Source: Ectobius pallidus (Eukaryota > Arthropoda > Insecta > Blattodea > Ectobiidae). From it: a stretch of 64,000 nucleotides of DNA. The stretch spans positions 62,062,705-62,126,704 of the forward strand of contig CAXKWD010000007.1 in assembly GCA_964059195.1 (NCBI GenBank), in the 5' to 3' direction. Made by a program: the position numbers and the translations under genes. The notes under the pieces are model-generated. The model was not told the DNA's origin, ran no database searches, and saw only the letters and a program-made list of their open reading frames with translations. This document shows, in pieces, positions 45,789 to 56,978 of the stretch; position 1 is the first letter of the stretch; each line of letters opens with the position of its first letter.

Positions 45789-46648
45789 AATCAGGTAAAC
45801 TGATGTAACAAAGTGCCAGTATGTTTTTGTTTAATCAGTTATTATTGCAGTTATGATATGCAGAATACAAAAAAAAAAAAGTCAAATTGGCCGGTTTCGG
45901 GATTTGAACCATGGAACTCCAAAATGTGAGGCCAAAACGTTACCATCTCAGCCACCTGGGTCAGTTTAACTGTCTAGTTGGATAAGCGCATTTAAAGCAA
46001 TAGTGTTGTCATAGCTAACTGTATTTTAATTGCCAAAGCCTTATAAAATCACAGTAAAACAATTGACTATGTTGTCATGATAACTGATGTGCATTTCATA
46101 AATTCTTTCGAATACGTATATTACCATAAAATAGGCACTAAATTGAGCATCACTCCGAAACAGGTCAACCGATTTTATCCAATATCAATTGACGTCTTCC
46201 CATGTTCATTATAAATGTGTACACCAAGTTTCATAAAAATTCGGTAAAGCATATTTGAGTTATTGCGCCTTTAAAATATACACTAAATTTGGTTTTACTC
46301 CGGTACTGGTCAACAGATTAGGTTCAAATTCAATAGGGTACTTTTCATGGTCGTCATAAATGCGTATACCAAGTTTCATGGAAATCCGATACAGCGTATT
46401 TGAGTTATGGCGCCGTTCTAATATAATCTATTAAAATAGGCACTAAATTGGGCATTACTCCGGTACCGGTGAACCGATTTGGTTCAATATCAATAGGGTT
46501 CTTCCCATGGACATTATAAATGTGTTTTCCAAGTTTCATGAAAATCCGAAAAAGTGCATTTGAGTTATGGTGCGTACAGACACACAGACAGACGGACAGA
46601 CATTTTTTCGTCCACCACACAATCTCATAAAGTACCATACTGGCACTT
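45789..46648. mobile_element. Hybrid TIR/tRNA-promoter element, second copy
   Basis: Same family as 34728-35867 but with fewer internal units (860 bp). It starts aatcaggtaaactgatgtaa, has a tRNA-like segment on the minus strand near 45888-45965 (box B ggttcaaatcc), and ends ccatactggcactt. Aataa lies on both sides (45784-45788, 46649-46653). Here the target is LINE coding sequence, so the duplication is more convincing than at the first copy. Confidence 0.7.
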
Positions 46649-47866
46649 AATAACCCTAGACATCATACTGCTAATATATCTCATATGTTGTTTCCATGAC
46701 AATTTACCATCCAAGTGCACACCCAAAAACTTGATTCTGAGAGGTTCATCTTTTAAAGTAAAAATTATTTTCTGGGTTTTAGCTTCATTGAGCAGAAAAC
46801 CATTAATTCTGATCCAGAGTGATGACTGTGTAATAGTTTCTTTTACAAGTATTTTTAAGGTATTGATATCCTTACTAGAGTGAAGGAAAGTCATGTCATC
46901 TGTATACAACACTGTGTGGGAGCTTAAAAAAGATGGCAGGTTGTTTATCATTATCAGAAACAGAAAATGAACTTGTACAGATCCTTGCGGAACACCTATC
47001 TTGATCTTTTTTGAGCCGAATTGCTCCCCATTAACACACACAACTTGACTCCTGTTCTCTAGATAAGATTTCAAAAATTTTAGGCCGTTGTTTCTAACCC
47101 CATCAAAATTAAGTTTGTTTAAGACTGCTGCATGTTCTACACAATCAAAGGCCTTGCTCAGGTCACAGAACGTGGACTGAGCAAGACCCTTGTCCTCAAA
47201 CACTTGAAGAACATATTTAACCAACATTTGGCAGTATGGCATCAATGGTTGACAGTTTTTTTCTAAAACCGTATTGAGATTCATTAAGTATACCATGATC
47301 TGAAAAATAAGAAATAATTGACTAAAAATAATAGCTTCCAAGATTTTTGAGATGACTATAACTTGAAGGAATATCTTTTTCCCCCTTTTTATGGATAGGA
47401 ATGACTTTGGACACTTCAAGCTCATGTGGAAAACAATCCTCAGAGATACACTTATTTATGCAGTATGTCAGAGGATAAACAATGCAATCAATCACTCTTT
47501 TAAATAAATTACAAGATGTCATACACATCTCGACTGTCTGATAATTTAAAATTTCTGACAATGCTTAGGACTAACTCACAGGATACCTCGGAAAAAGTAA
47601 AAATTGGACGATGTGTAGCCCTTTGAAAATTTTGAGCTAGAAGATCTCATGGGTTTTTTGATGGAATTGCCAATTTCTTCAACAGAAGAAATGAAAAACT
47701 CGTTGAATTTTTGTGGAGGAATGTTAATTTTATCCTTTCTTGAGTCTTTGGCAATACTATTTATTAAGTTCCTTGCAGTTATACATTTGTTAGATTTTTT
47801 TAATAAAGTTATATGCTTTTTGGCTTCAAATATGGCTTTTTTATATGGCATAGCATGATTTGGCAT
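46649..47866 (-). pseudogene. LINE reverse transcriptase, frameshifted
   Basis: Segments 47866-47576, 47561-47322 and 47425-46649 give HELEVSKVIPIHKKGEKDIP, STFCDLSKAFDCVEH, KIGVPQGSVQ, the catalytic box as YTDD (normally YADD or FADD), then LRIKFLGVHLDGKLSWKQH. The usual LGPLLFLI after GVPQGS is altered. The apparent KCQYGTL end is read-through into the inserted hybrid element. Confidence 0.8.
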
Positions 47867-49074
47867 TGTCGGTCATATATGTGATATATATATCTCGTAA
47901 CAACATAACATTATTTTTCATTTTATCTAAATTTTTTTTTATTTTTTATTTTTTTTTATTTATTGTACTAAGAATATTACAGGCGAGAATTTGGAGAATA
48001 CCGAGAATTAGTTTTACTTGCCACCTTTCTTTTGAAATTCTTGTCTGCTGTTGTACATTTATTTACAGGAATACTATCATTAAACAATTTAAATAACCTT
48101 TCAAATATTACTTTGGCTGAAAAGTCAGTGGTACCACTAAGAAACATTGATCAAAGCAGTTCATACTAGTGAGTGCATTTCTGAGCTTTAAGTTACAATC
48201 TTATCACCACTTACAGGCCTGGTAGTCACAACTTTAAAATTTGGCCTCAAGCTACCTCATTCTTTCCATCATCAATCCTACTTATGTAATTAAGTAATAC
48301 TGTTACTTCATACGACTTATTTGTGAAATTAACATTTGTAAACATGTTGTCAAGTATGAAGAACCTCTAGTCGGTTTGTCATTGACATGTTTTAGGTTAA
48401 ATTCCCATAATTTTTTTTAATTCTGTAACACTATGTTTATCTGTAGTTATATCAAAATCTGAATTTAAATCCCCGCCCCCACAATAATATCACAATTTTG
48501 CCATCTAGTCTCACTTAGAATGTTTAATAGCATGTAAAAATTTTCTAAAAGTATATTAACACTGCCCTGTACAAGAGACTACTGCCAGCTTCAAATCTTT
48601 GATGATTATTCCAGCAGCTTCAAAATTTAATTCATCACACAGGGAATCTAAGTTTAATTTACTGACAGGATAGTTAAGTAAGTTACTAACATAAATTGCA
48701 ACACCTTCCCTCATAGCCTATGTGATTTTCTGCTGTAACTATTTTCTAAGCTATAATCATCGATTTTATAAAAAGGAAACTCATGAATTGGCTCAGTGTT
48801 CACTTAAAGAGATGTTACCAAGCTGATTCTCTGTTCCTAAGATACTAGACCTAATAATGATTCAGATGAACAATTGGTGAAGCCCAGGTACAATATAATT
48901 TTGAACACAGTTTACATTAATGTTTGCCATATTTTCATATTTATCCATTTAATGCTAAAAAAAATCAAGTATCACCCAATAAAATTCTACTAGATAATTA
49001 GGCCTCCATTTAAAAGATCCTGTGTTATGACTTCTTATACCACATATTAGAAGGTGAAACAATTAATATAAATT

Positions 49075-49650
49075 AATTACAATTACAATTACAATTTATT
49101 GTTTCAAATTACACGAAAAATATACATAAAAAGTTGATACACCACCCGAAGAAGCAGAGCTTGTGTTCGGGGGTGGTTCAGTTCTATATATGAGAAAAAC
49201 TTATACTAAATAATTACTTAAAACCATACAAAATTTAGAGAAGTATGACAGAATACATGTATAAAAGGTTAGAACATGTTCTTTTTACAATACAAAGGTA
49301 CGAGGTAATACAATATTAATACATAACAATTTATTTGTTCAAGTTTTAGTAAAAAACAAAAAAAAATTAAGTTCTATCCAAATTTTAAATTTTAATATGA
49401 AAAATGTTATAATAGCAATAGTAGAAAACAGAAGTAATAATTATATAAATTTTCTAATTTTAGACCTAAATTGTTTGTTGTTTAAGCTATTTAGATCAGG
49501 ATGGTTGGTAATAATTAATTAATTAATGACTTGGAAAATTCTCAAGTAAATAGTCCTGAAATTTTTCTATAAACATGTTTTTAATTCTTTAGTAACAAAT
49601 AAAATGCCTTATGTAATTGATTTTACTGTCTATAGCTGACTTATGCACAA
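49075..49650 (-). mobile_element. 3' end of another LINE with hairpin and (TTGTAA) tail
   Basis: On the minus strand a short coding remnant (KNMFIEKFQDYLLEN, near 49585-49535) is followed by AT-rich 3' UTR. A hairpin (49141-49177, accacccgaa pairing with ttcgggggtggt) and a tail of attgtaattgtaattgtaat repeats ending near 49075 follow. A terminal hairpin and short-repeat tail are common in LINE 3' ends. The rest of the element is not recognisable. Confidence 0.55.
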
Positions 49651-49820
49651 TATTTAAAAAGGCTTGCATTATGTTCTATTATTGTTACATAATCAAAATT
49701 ACTTGGCACCTGGATGTAAACACATGATCTTCAGCTTTCTGTGATGACAACATCAACTGACACAGTCAAAGTTCATGACATGGTTACAAATTGAATCTTA
49801 TTATAAAAAAGGGACCAGAT

Positions 49821-50308
49821 AGTCCAATCAAATTGGCACAAAAAAAGCCACATGGATGCAAAATTTAGGGAAGAGCTAATTTTTTTATATGATGTCTAGG
49901 ATGGTATTCTGAGTAATTTCTGACATTTTGCCAACAAAATTTTTTGCCGCCATCTTGAAAAAACTTCAAAATTTTATATTTTGTTTATATTTTTGTCCAT
50001 TATCTGCCAAAATACGCACCTGACAAAATTGTTTTATTATCCACCCTAAAAGTAGACTAAATTTGCTACAGTTTGAGATCAAATTTAGTTTTCTACCATG
50101 AACAGTTTCGGAAATACAGCTCCGAATTTCAGCAACATTTTGCAAAAAATAAAAAAATCTGAACTTTCAACTAGTGTTTGCTTGCTATCTTCTAAATCAC
50201 CAAACATTCAGTAAAATTTCGAAGGATAACTTTTAAATTAGAGTAAATTTGCAACAAGTTGAGTATTTGACGTTTTGATACCTATTATAGGTCACCAGAT
50301 ACAGAGGT
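49821..50308. repeat. Left ~490-bp terminal inverted repeat
   Basis: Pairs with 54600-55088. Differences are scattered substitutions and small indels, for example in the ttgcaaca.gttga segment. Confidence 0.75.
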
Positions 50309-50371
50309 ATCACAACTCCTCACATTTCAGAAAACTTATCAAAGGTACGAAAAGTCTAGTTTTGCCTAGGA

Positions 50372-52603
50372 CAGGGGTCGGCAACCTTTTGAGTCGGAAG
50401 AGTCAAAAATTACAATTTACAAAGTTTCAAAGTTTTTAAAGAGCCAAAAAAATTTTTCTTGCCAACAATAAATAGTACTCGCATAGTACTTGATAAAAAA
50501 CTAATCTATTTATTCATAAGAAAAAAATATCTATTTATTCATAAGAAAAAATATTTATTTATTCATATATAAGTGGTGTTTTTCACAACAAGTTAGATAA
50601 TATATATGGCATTATTAGATAATTACTTATTATCTAATAATAAGTAATAATAAGTAATTCAATTTTTATTATCTAAAAAAAAAAAATTACTTATTATTTA
50701 AGTAAAAAATTAAAACAATTAAACATTTACTTACAACATTAACTTGTACTTCAATAACAAACAATTGAGCAAACAAATTCAATGGGAGCGAAGGCTTTGC
50801 ATGGTTATTCATGCAGAAAATTTAAACTTAACTAAAGCTATGTAACTTATACTTAAAATAAATAAAAAACAATAACATACATTTGAGCAAACAAATTCAA
50901 TGGGAGCGTTGGCTTTGCATGGTTTTAGAAAGTGTGGATAAATTTGGCTCATAACTTGTATTAAGTTTCAAACACGACTCTAAATTTTCATTTGTTAGTT
51001 GGCTTCTTACTTTACTTTTAATTATATTCATGCAAGAGAACGCTTGCTCGCACGAATATGTCGATCCGAAGACAGTCAGCACTCCAAATGCCAACATCTT
51101 CACCTCACTGTAGCAATCTGGAAGACTATTCCATGCGTCGAATATAAGTGCCTCAACTCGCGGCATTTCTTTTAAAGCTGTCCACTTTTGTTGCGATAGG
51201 CCTACGTACATTCATTTCTGGACCTCCAACTCTTCCACCTTGCTTTTCAACTCTGTAAATTTTCCACTCCACAAAGCTTTACTTTTTAAATCGATCAATT
51301 GCATTTCTAGAGATCCAGTATCAATTCCAAATGGCTCAATGTGGATTTCGTTACTATTTGTGTTGAGAGGATTTACTATGAATGCTAGAGTGGTTTTGAA
51401 TTGGTCAAATCTGTCAGCAAATTCATCTTTAATTTTTTTTATAACTGTGCTGCAGTAATTCGTGTCAACAGTTGCACTGGTTTTATCGCGATATTGCTTT
51501 AAAAATTGAAAATGAAGTAATTTACCGCTCTGAATATCTTCTGCAAAAAGAATTAATTTTTCTTCAAAACAAACCAATTCTTCTACCAAAACATAGGCTG
51601 GGTTTCCCTTTCCTTGCAGTTTTAGATTCAGCTCATTTAATTTCGCTGTGATATCCACTATAAAGTAAAATTTTTGCAACCAATTGTCGTTCTCTAATTC
51701 AGGGGGATTAATGCCTTTTTCATTTAGGAATGTATTTATTTCATTCAAGCACAAAGCAAAACGTTTCAACACCTTACCTTTGGAAAGCCATCACACTTTA
51801 TTGTGAAGAAGGAGGTCTGAATACTGAGTCTCCGTTTCGTTTAAGAATTCTTTAAACTGACGACGGTAGAGTGCTTTTGTCAAGATGCAGTTAACAATCT
51901 TGATTACCAAATTCATGACCTCAACTATTTCGGCCGGAAATGTTTGGGCACAACGCGCTTCTTGGTGTATTATGCAGTGAAACGTAAGAATTTCGTGGTT
52001 TATTTTGCTCTGAAGAATCGTTGTAGCCCCTTTATTTTTTCCTGTCATACTTCTGGCTCCATCAGTTGCTATTGAAACGATTTTATTTAAATCGATCTTA
52101 TTGTCTTACAAGGCATTTTTGCACGGCATTCGCTATATCTTCCCCTCTAGTTTGTCCCGAGAGCGGTACCAATCCTAGAAGTTCTTCTTTTGGACCTTGG
52201 GAAGACATATACCTGACAAAATGGGCAACTTGTGCCGTGTCTTTTATGTCGCAAGACTCATCTATAGCAAGTGATAAGGCAGAAGAAAGTTGAATATCTT
52301 CCACCTGCAAATATGTTACATTTGAAGACATTTTAGCTATTCTATCTTGTACTGTTTTAGCGGATAGTGGCAAATCTTTGACGAACTGACAGTGACGACG
52401 CGTGTCACGGGGGAGGGGTGCGGTGAAAAGCGGGTACAAGTGGCTGAGAGATAGAATCGGTGCCTAATCCTCGTTAATCGATTCAGAACGATTTTTAATT
52501 TTCTTTTATAAAATAAATAATATTTGCGTATGGAACTAAAAAGCCGCAGCTTCACATCCAAAGAGCCGCATGTGGCTCGCGAGCCACAGGTTGCCGATCC
52601 CTG
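50372..52603 (-). mobile_element. ZBED-type hAT element, decayed, TSD gcctagga
   Basis: Ends caggggtcggcaacct / aggttgccgatccctg, with a perfect 8-bp duplication gcctagga (50364-50371, 52604-52611). The minus strand holds a broken transposase. It is inserted just inside the left inverted repeat of the PIN/CXC element, hence younger than it. Ends and protein resemble those of the intact element at 59355-61856. Confidence 0.9.
50897..52439 (-). pseudogene. ZBED-type hAT transposase, broken
   Basis: Segments 52439-52098, 52048-51791, 51772-51212 and 51211-50897 follow one another. They give [14 protein letters not shown] (first catalytic Asp), FHCIIHQEARCAQ (the C..H insertion motif), [13 protein letters not shown], and the dimerisation end FGSTYSCEQAFSCMN with the third acidic residue. 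The block holding the second Asp (normally TDGA-like) is degraded to GKNKGAT near 52040. The N-terminal BED zinc finger is absent. Stops or frameshifts at 52098, 51791 and 51211. Confidence 0.85.
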
Positions 52604-52873
52604 GCCTAGGATGTTCTAAATGGTGTTTCACACCGTAAAACCTGTGTTGTCCTATAGTTAAGTTTTACATTGTAATTAACAACCAAAACAGTATTTCCAA
52701 GAATTTATAATGATAAAAGATTAAAAAAACCAATGTAAAAAGAAAATAATAAGAAAAGTTGGTATAGGTACAGCATTTTAATTTGGAAAGAACGGCAGTG
52801 TCCTCTGAAAAAAGTTATTTCCTATAGCAGATATAATAAAGTTCTCCGAAAATGGAAACATGTTATCGGAGGA

Positions 52874-54507
52874 GTGGCGCTAAGAGGCTCTTTGTCACGG
52901 CTCCGCACACCGTTCTCTCCGGATAAATCTGTTTTAATGTGTTTGTACCAGGCAACCTTAGGCATTTCGTTTTTGCATTTTAAAAATCAGTGCATCGCCA
53001 AACAATCTGATGGGGATTTGAAGGAATTTTTAAATTTTGAGTTATTTCCATATCCTATGTCTCTATTTTCAGAAGAGGGTATGTGCAAGGGGATCAAATC
53101 CTCATTTTATGAAGCATTCAAACCAATCACCAAAGAAGACATTCTTGATGGAAGCAAATATTTTGTGATTGATGGTGGTCACTTACTGCATAAAGTAGTG
53201 TGGCATCGACAAAATTCTTTTGCAGCCATTGCAGACACGTACTTGCAATATTTGCAGACACATTATGGCTCAAAGGTTTCAGTTATCTTCGATGGTTATC
53301 CTTCAGACGCTAATCAAACAAGCACCAAGAATTGTGAAAGACTCCGACGAGCTACTCGTTCATCTCCTGATGTCGTCTTCGAAAGAACTAGTGTTTTGAA
53401 AAGTTCACAAGAAACTTTTCTCGCCATTGAAAACAACAAGAGGCGCTTCGTAGAATTTCTAAAAAATGAATTGGCAAAACCTGGAATACAAGTGGAACAG
53501 GCTGTTGAAGATCCAGATGTCTTGTTTGTTAGCACTGCCTTCTCAATGGCAGTAGTGTCAACTACGACACTGTCTTTGTAGTTGCAGAGGACATAGGCCT
53601 CCTTATTCTCCTCACTGCATTACCATCCTCTCATATAAAGAATACATATCTCCAAAAGTGCGGAAGAGGCAAAGCTGCAGACATCTATTCAAGCCAGTCA
53701 TTTCGCCACAGCTTCTCCAACATGCTGCTGTTCATCCATGATTTCAGTGGTTGTGACACAACATCTGCAGTTTTTGACCGTGGGAAAAACCACTTCTGTT
53801 CGCTGATTTTGAAGCATCCTAAACTAGAAGAGGAGGCTAATGTATTTCTGAACCGTCAAGCTACGTCAGAAGTGGCGGAAGTGGGCCAACATTTTCTGGT
53901 TCACTTATATGGAGGAGACCCTGCTACACAAACACTTGACGAACTTTGGCACGGAATATTTGTAAAAGCTGCAGGAAGAATTAAATTTAACTTAGCGAGG
54001 CTGCCCCCAACCAGTGATGCGGCTCAACTTCATGCCATGCGAACATACCTTCAAGTTCAGGCATGGCTCGGTGAATACAAAGACCCTATGAACTGGGGCT
54101 GGGTGAACACACCAAGGGTCCTTTTTCCCCTTAAAGCCAAGAAGGAGCCAGCTCCAGAATCAATTCTGAAAAGTATTTCCTGTACCTGCAAGAAGGGGTG
54201 TTTAAACGCTTGTGGGTGTCGTAAAGCTGGATTAAAGTGCACGACCATATGTAAACATTGCAGTGGGCAGTCGTGTGAAAACATACTAACAGTCCTGTCC
54301 TCCGACAGTGAGGATGACGACACTCCTGATGACCCACTTATTTTGTTTTTAGAAGAAGACGCTGAAGAGAACTTTATCAACACTGGCCAGAGTGTGAACA
54401 TCACGGACGAAATAGCAGATGTCAACTGCCCGGTCCCTCTAAGTGCCGAAGACTATAAACAAACAAGTCATTCAATGCAATGTTTCAGCAGAACTCCAGC
54501 TAAGTAA
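52874..54507 (+). pseudogene. PIN/FEN-like nuclease with CXC zinc cluster, frameshifted
   Basis: ORF 52874-53581 gives RGSLSRL, KYFVIDGGHLLHKVVW, VSVIFDGYP, NCERLRRATRSS, DPDVLFVSTA. A one-base shift near 53550 leads to YDTVFVVAEDIGLLILLTAL and then 53722-54507: FIHDFSGCDTTSAVF, FNLARLPPTSDAAQLHAMRT, DPMNWGW. A nine-cysteine cluster follows (C at residues 154-185 of the second frame, about 54181-54276; spacing CXC-X3-C-X3-CXC-X6-C-X3-C-X2-C-X4-C), resembling tesmin/TSO1 CXC DNA-binding repeats. The spaced acidic motifs suggest a PIN/FEN-type nuclease. One expected Asp (GEDTDLL-type) reads Gly here (AEDIGLL). The N-terminus appears missing. Probably a transposase or accessory nuclease; function is inferred. 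Confidence 0.7.
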
Positions 54508-54599
54508 ATCTTTTTGTATACAAACGAATGTCCTGTGCTGTTATTGCTCCTAACTTGTATGCACATGTAATTCAATCGTTGCTGTACATATATTTTTAA

Positions 54600-55088
54600 A
54601 CCTCTGTATCTTGTGACCTGTAAGAGGTAGCATAAGTTGAAAGTACTCGACGAGTTGCAAATTACCTCTAGTTTAAGTTTCCATATGGATTTTTACTATG
54701 GGTTTGGTCATTTAGAAGATAGCGAGCAAAAACTAGTTGAATGTTCAGATTTTTTTAATTTTTTGCAAAATGTTGCTGAAATTCGGAGAGCTGTATCTCC
54801 GAAACTATTAATGGCAGAAAACTCAATTTGATCTCAAACTGTAGCAAATTTAGTCTACTTTTAGGATAGATAGTAAAACAGTTTTGTCAGGTGCGTATTT
54901 AGGCAGATAATGGGAAAAAGCAGAAATAAAATAGAAAATTTTGAAGTTTTTTCAAGATGGCGGCTCTGGCGGCAAAAAATTTTGTTGGCAAAATGTCAGA
55001 AATTACTATCAAAACCATCCCAGACATCATATAAAAAAATTAGCTCTACCTGAAATTTTGCATCCATTCTTCACAATTTGATTGGACT
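54600..55088. repeat. Right ~490-bp terminal inverted repeat
   Basis: Inverted partner of 49821-50308. The short open frame at 54637-54831 lies inside it and is not a gene. Confidence 0.75.
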
Positions 55089-55184
55089 GAGATTGTTAGG
55101 CGCTATCTTTGAAATAGGCAGGTAAAATAGCACTTAAAATTTGTCAAAAGAGGCACTTAAACAGGCACTTTATTTTAATGTAAA

Positions 55185-55440
55185 TTGGTTAATGTAAATT
55201 GGTTAATACATGGATATTTAATTATGAGCATGCATTGCAAGTTGCCTATGACTATCACTAATGTGCCAGAATTTTGTCCTGCAGGAGTTCCTTTACATGC
55301 CTTTAAATTTACCAACATTGGCCTGTCACATTTATGCACATATAAATGCAATCGACCTAGGCTGGGATTGAACCCACAGCCTTGGTCATTGAAAGCCAGC
55401 ATCATACAGGGTGTGTCAACCAGGCTGACATCTTTCAAAA
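55185..55440 (-). mobile_element. tRNA-derived SINE-like element
   Basis: The minus strand has tcagcctggttgac (A-box-like) followed by gtgggttcaatcccagcc (B box). Then comes a body with 'ggaactcctgcaggacaaaa' and 'tctggcacat', which I recall as a recurrent insect SINE body. No poly(A) tail or duplication was located. Confidence 0.5.
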
Positions 55441-56512
55441 TAAATATTCATATTTTATGATAATGTGGGCCTACAAAGGACACAAAGCAGGGAGGATTAG
55501 TATACTACGACATTCTACTAAATCTTTAAACCTTGCGATCGAACCGAGAGAAAGTAGGTAAGATGGCCCTCTGTCCCTGTCAATGTGTTTGCAAATGAAT
55601 GGAAGAAAAGCAACTGAGGCTTAAGGAGGAGATTGGTGTATTAATGGGGCCACTTCCTTTAACTGAAGAAGGCAACTCTTTCAATGTAATGTGTAGTGGT
55701 TCATGTTGGTAAGGCAATTCTAAATCATCTTCACCATGCCCACTCTCCATCCCTGCATCTTTTTTTTGGGGGGGGGCTGTGATGGATATGGCCTAGAACT
55801 TCTAGATTCATCGAGCATAATCATTTCAGAAATTAATCTTAACCTTGCTTGTTAAGGGAAATAACTTTCGGTTTGTTGTCCATGTCTTTTGCTCACTTCA
55901 AATGAATGCATGTATAATATAGAAGACACTATTTACAAGGAAATTTCATACAACCCTCTACTTATTGTGTGTCCTATTCCCCCCAATCCTTTGCTCCTGA
56001 ACCTGAAACTGACCTAGGTTCTTAGGTTTGAGTGCTAGACTTCTGTCATCAAATGAATGAGTCAGACTCATCTAGACATTCATTGTGATGCATACCCTCC
56101 CGCCACCCCCTCACCTAGGCCTGAGAGTTGTTTATATTTTCAACAATAAACTGGTAACATTTTCTAGTTGTGATGTGACGTTAGTTTAGGGAAATTTAGT
56201 TTGCTTTTACGTATTGAGGTTTTGTTTTAAGTGTTAAGGCAGTAAACCAGCTTTGGTATTCAATACAGTCATTTTCAATGTGTTGTATTCATAGAAGCAT
56301 TTGATAGAAAAGGGGTAAATAGGATCAATCTAAAACTACTTTTAATTGGGGGGAAACACTTTTCCTGATGTTTTAATATCCATCTGATGTAAATTGATAA
56401 AAGTTATGTCCAAGTGATGACTTAACCTTGATAATGCTCATTGAGCAGTATATACAGTACGGTATTTGCAGTGTTACTAATTTTAATAATTATGTTCTTT
56501 AATTGTCCACAG
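55441..56512. other. Probable intron upstream of the TOM1 exon
   Basis: No coding or repeat boundary recognised. G-run at 55768-55777. The 3' end has a pyrimidine-rich tract and tgtccacag splice acceptor. Confidence 0.5.
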
Positions 56513-56773
56513 AACAAGCTACAGATGCTGCCCTTGCATCGGAGAATTGGGCCTTGAACATGGAAATATGTGACATCATAAATGATACTGAAGATGGGCC
56601 CAAAGATGCAATAAAGGCTATAAGGAAACGATTAGCACAGAATGCAGGGAAAAACTATACAGTTGTTATGTACACCCTCACTGTGTTGGAAACATGTGTT
56701 AAGAACTGTGGAAAACGGTTTCATGTCCTTGCGTGCAGCAAAGAATTTGTCCAGGAACTAGTGAAGCTAATAG
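56513..56773 (+). CDS. TOM1: TOM1-type VHS-domain exon (partial gene)
   Basis: One internal coding exon. It is bounded by an acceptor (tgtccacag, AG at 56511-56512) and a donor (ctaatag/gtaagtg), both in phase 1. The first codon is completed by a G from the upstream exon. The 87 codons read (E)[39 protein letters not shown], then [17 protein letters not shown] and ending FVQELVKLI. This is the VHS domain of TOM1/TOM1L proteins, which bind ubiquitinated cargo and endosomal partners. The exon lacks the domain's N-terminal start and its end; neighbouring exons were not found in the window. The only host gene segment I recognise, and apparently intact. Confidence 0.88.
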
Positions 56774-56978
56774 GTAAGTGGATGGAATAACTATTGCAGA
56801 TTTGTTTCTCTTGCTCGGTCACATGTGTGTAAGATATCTTAAATCACATGCAGATAGTATTTTGGAGTCAGAATTATCTTAGAGAGGTAGTAGATTACAG
56901 TCTCAATAAATAAGAATGTTACTTATTATTGGTATTCCCAATATTTTATGTTAAAAAAATTAACTCTATATTTTAAAG
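56774..56978. other. Intron start after the TOM1 exon
   Basis: Begins with the gtaagtg donor. Nothing else recognised before the hAT element at 56979. Confidence 0.6.

Larger units (their letters stand above)
43350..48900 (-). mobile_element. LINE, nearly full span but decayed and interrupted
   Basis: Minus-strand order: endonuclease remnants (48890-48250: REGVAIYVSN, then CGGGDLNSDF), linker (48130-47980), RT (47866-46649), RT C-terminal part (45788-45545: VPDNYIRVSYFSFFQSILVY, WGNSSCMSDIL), and a last piece near 43600-43350 (FRLSKSVNGYE). It is interrupted by the hybrid element 45789-46648 and by the DNA transposons within 43605-45540. Many stops and frameshifts. Confidence 0.75.
49821..55088 (+). 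mobile_element. Long-TIR element encoding a PIN-like nuclease with CXC domain
   Basis: Inverted repeats of about 490 bp, 49821-50308 and 54600-55088, start agtccaatcaaattg. They share, for example, the ttgccgcc/ggcggc...tcaagatgg block and the 'atacagaggt' inner end. A 4-bp agat (49817-49820, 55090-55093) may be the target duplication, but it needs one extra base on the right. Between the arms lie a nested hAT element (50372-52603) and a frameshifted gene (52874-54507). I do not know an established superfamily that matches this combination. Confidence 0.75.

Noticed and set aside
54057..54425. Antisense open frame over the CXC region
   Set aside because: Shadow of the plus-strand nuclease/CXC gene, which has the recognisable motifs.
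56503..56790. Taking the whole open frame as a 95-aa gene
   Set aside because: Its start lies in the splice acceptor and its end past a consensus donor; the supported unit is the exon 56513-56773.
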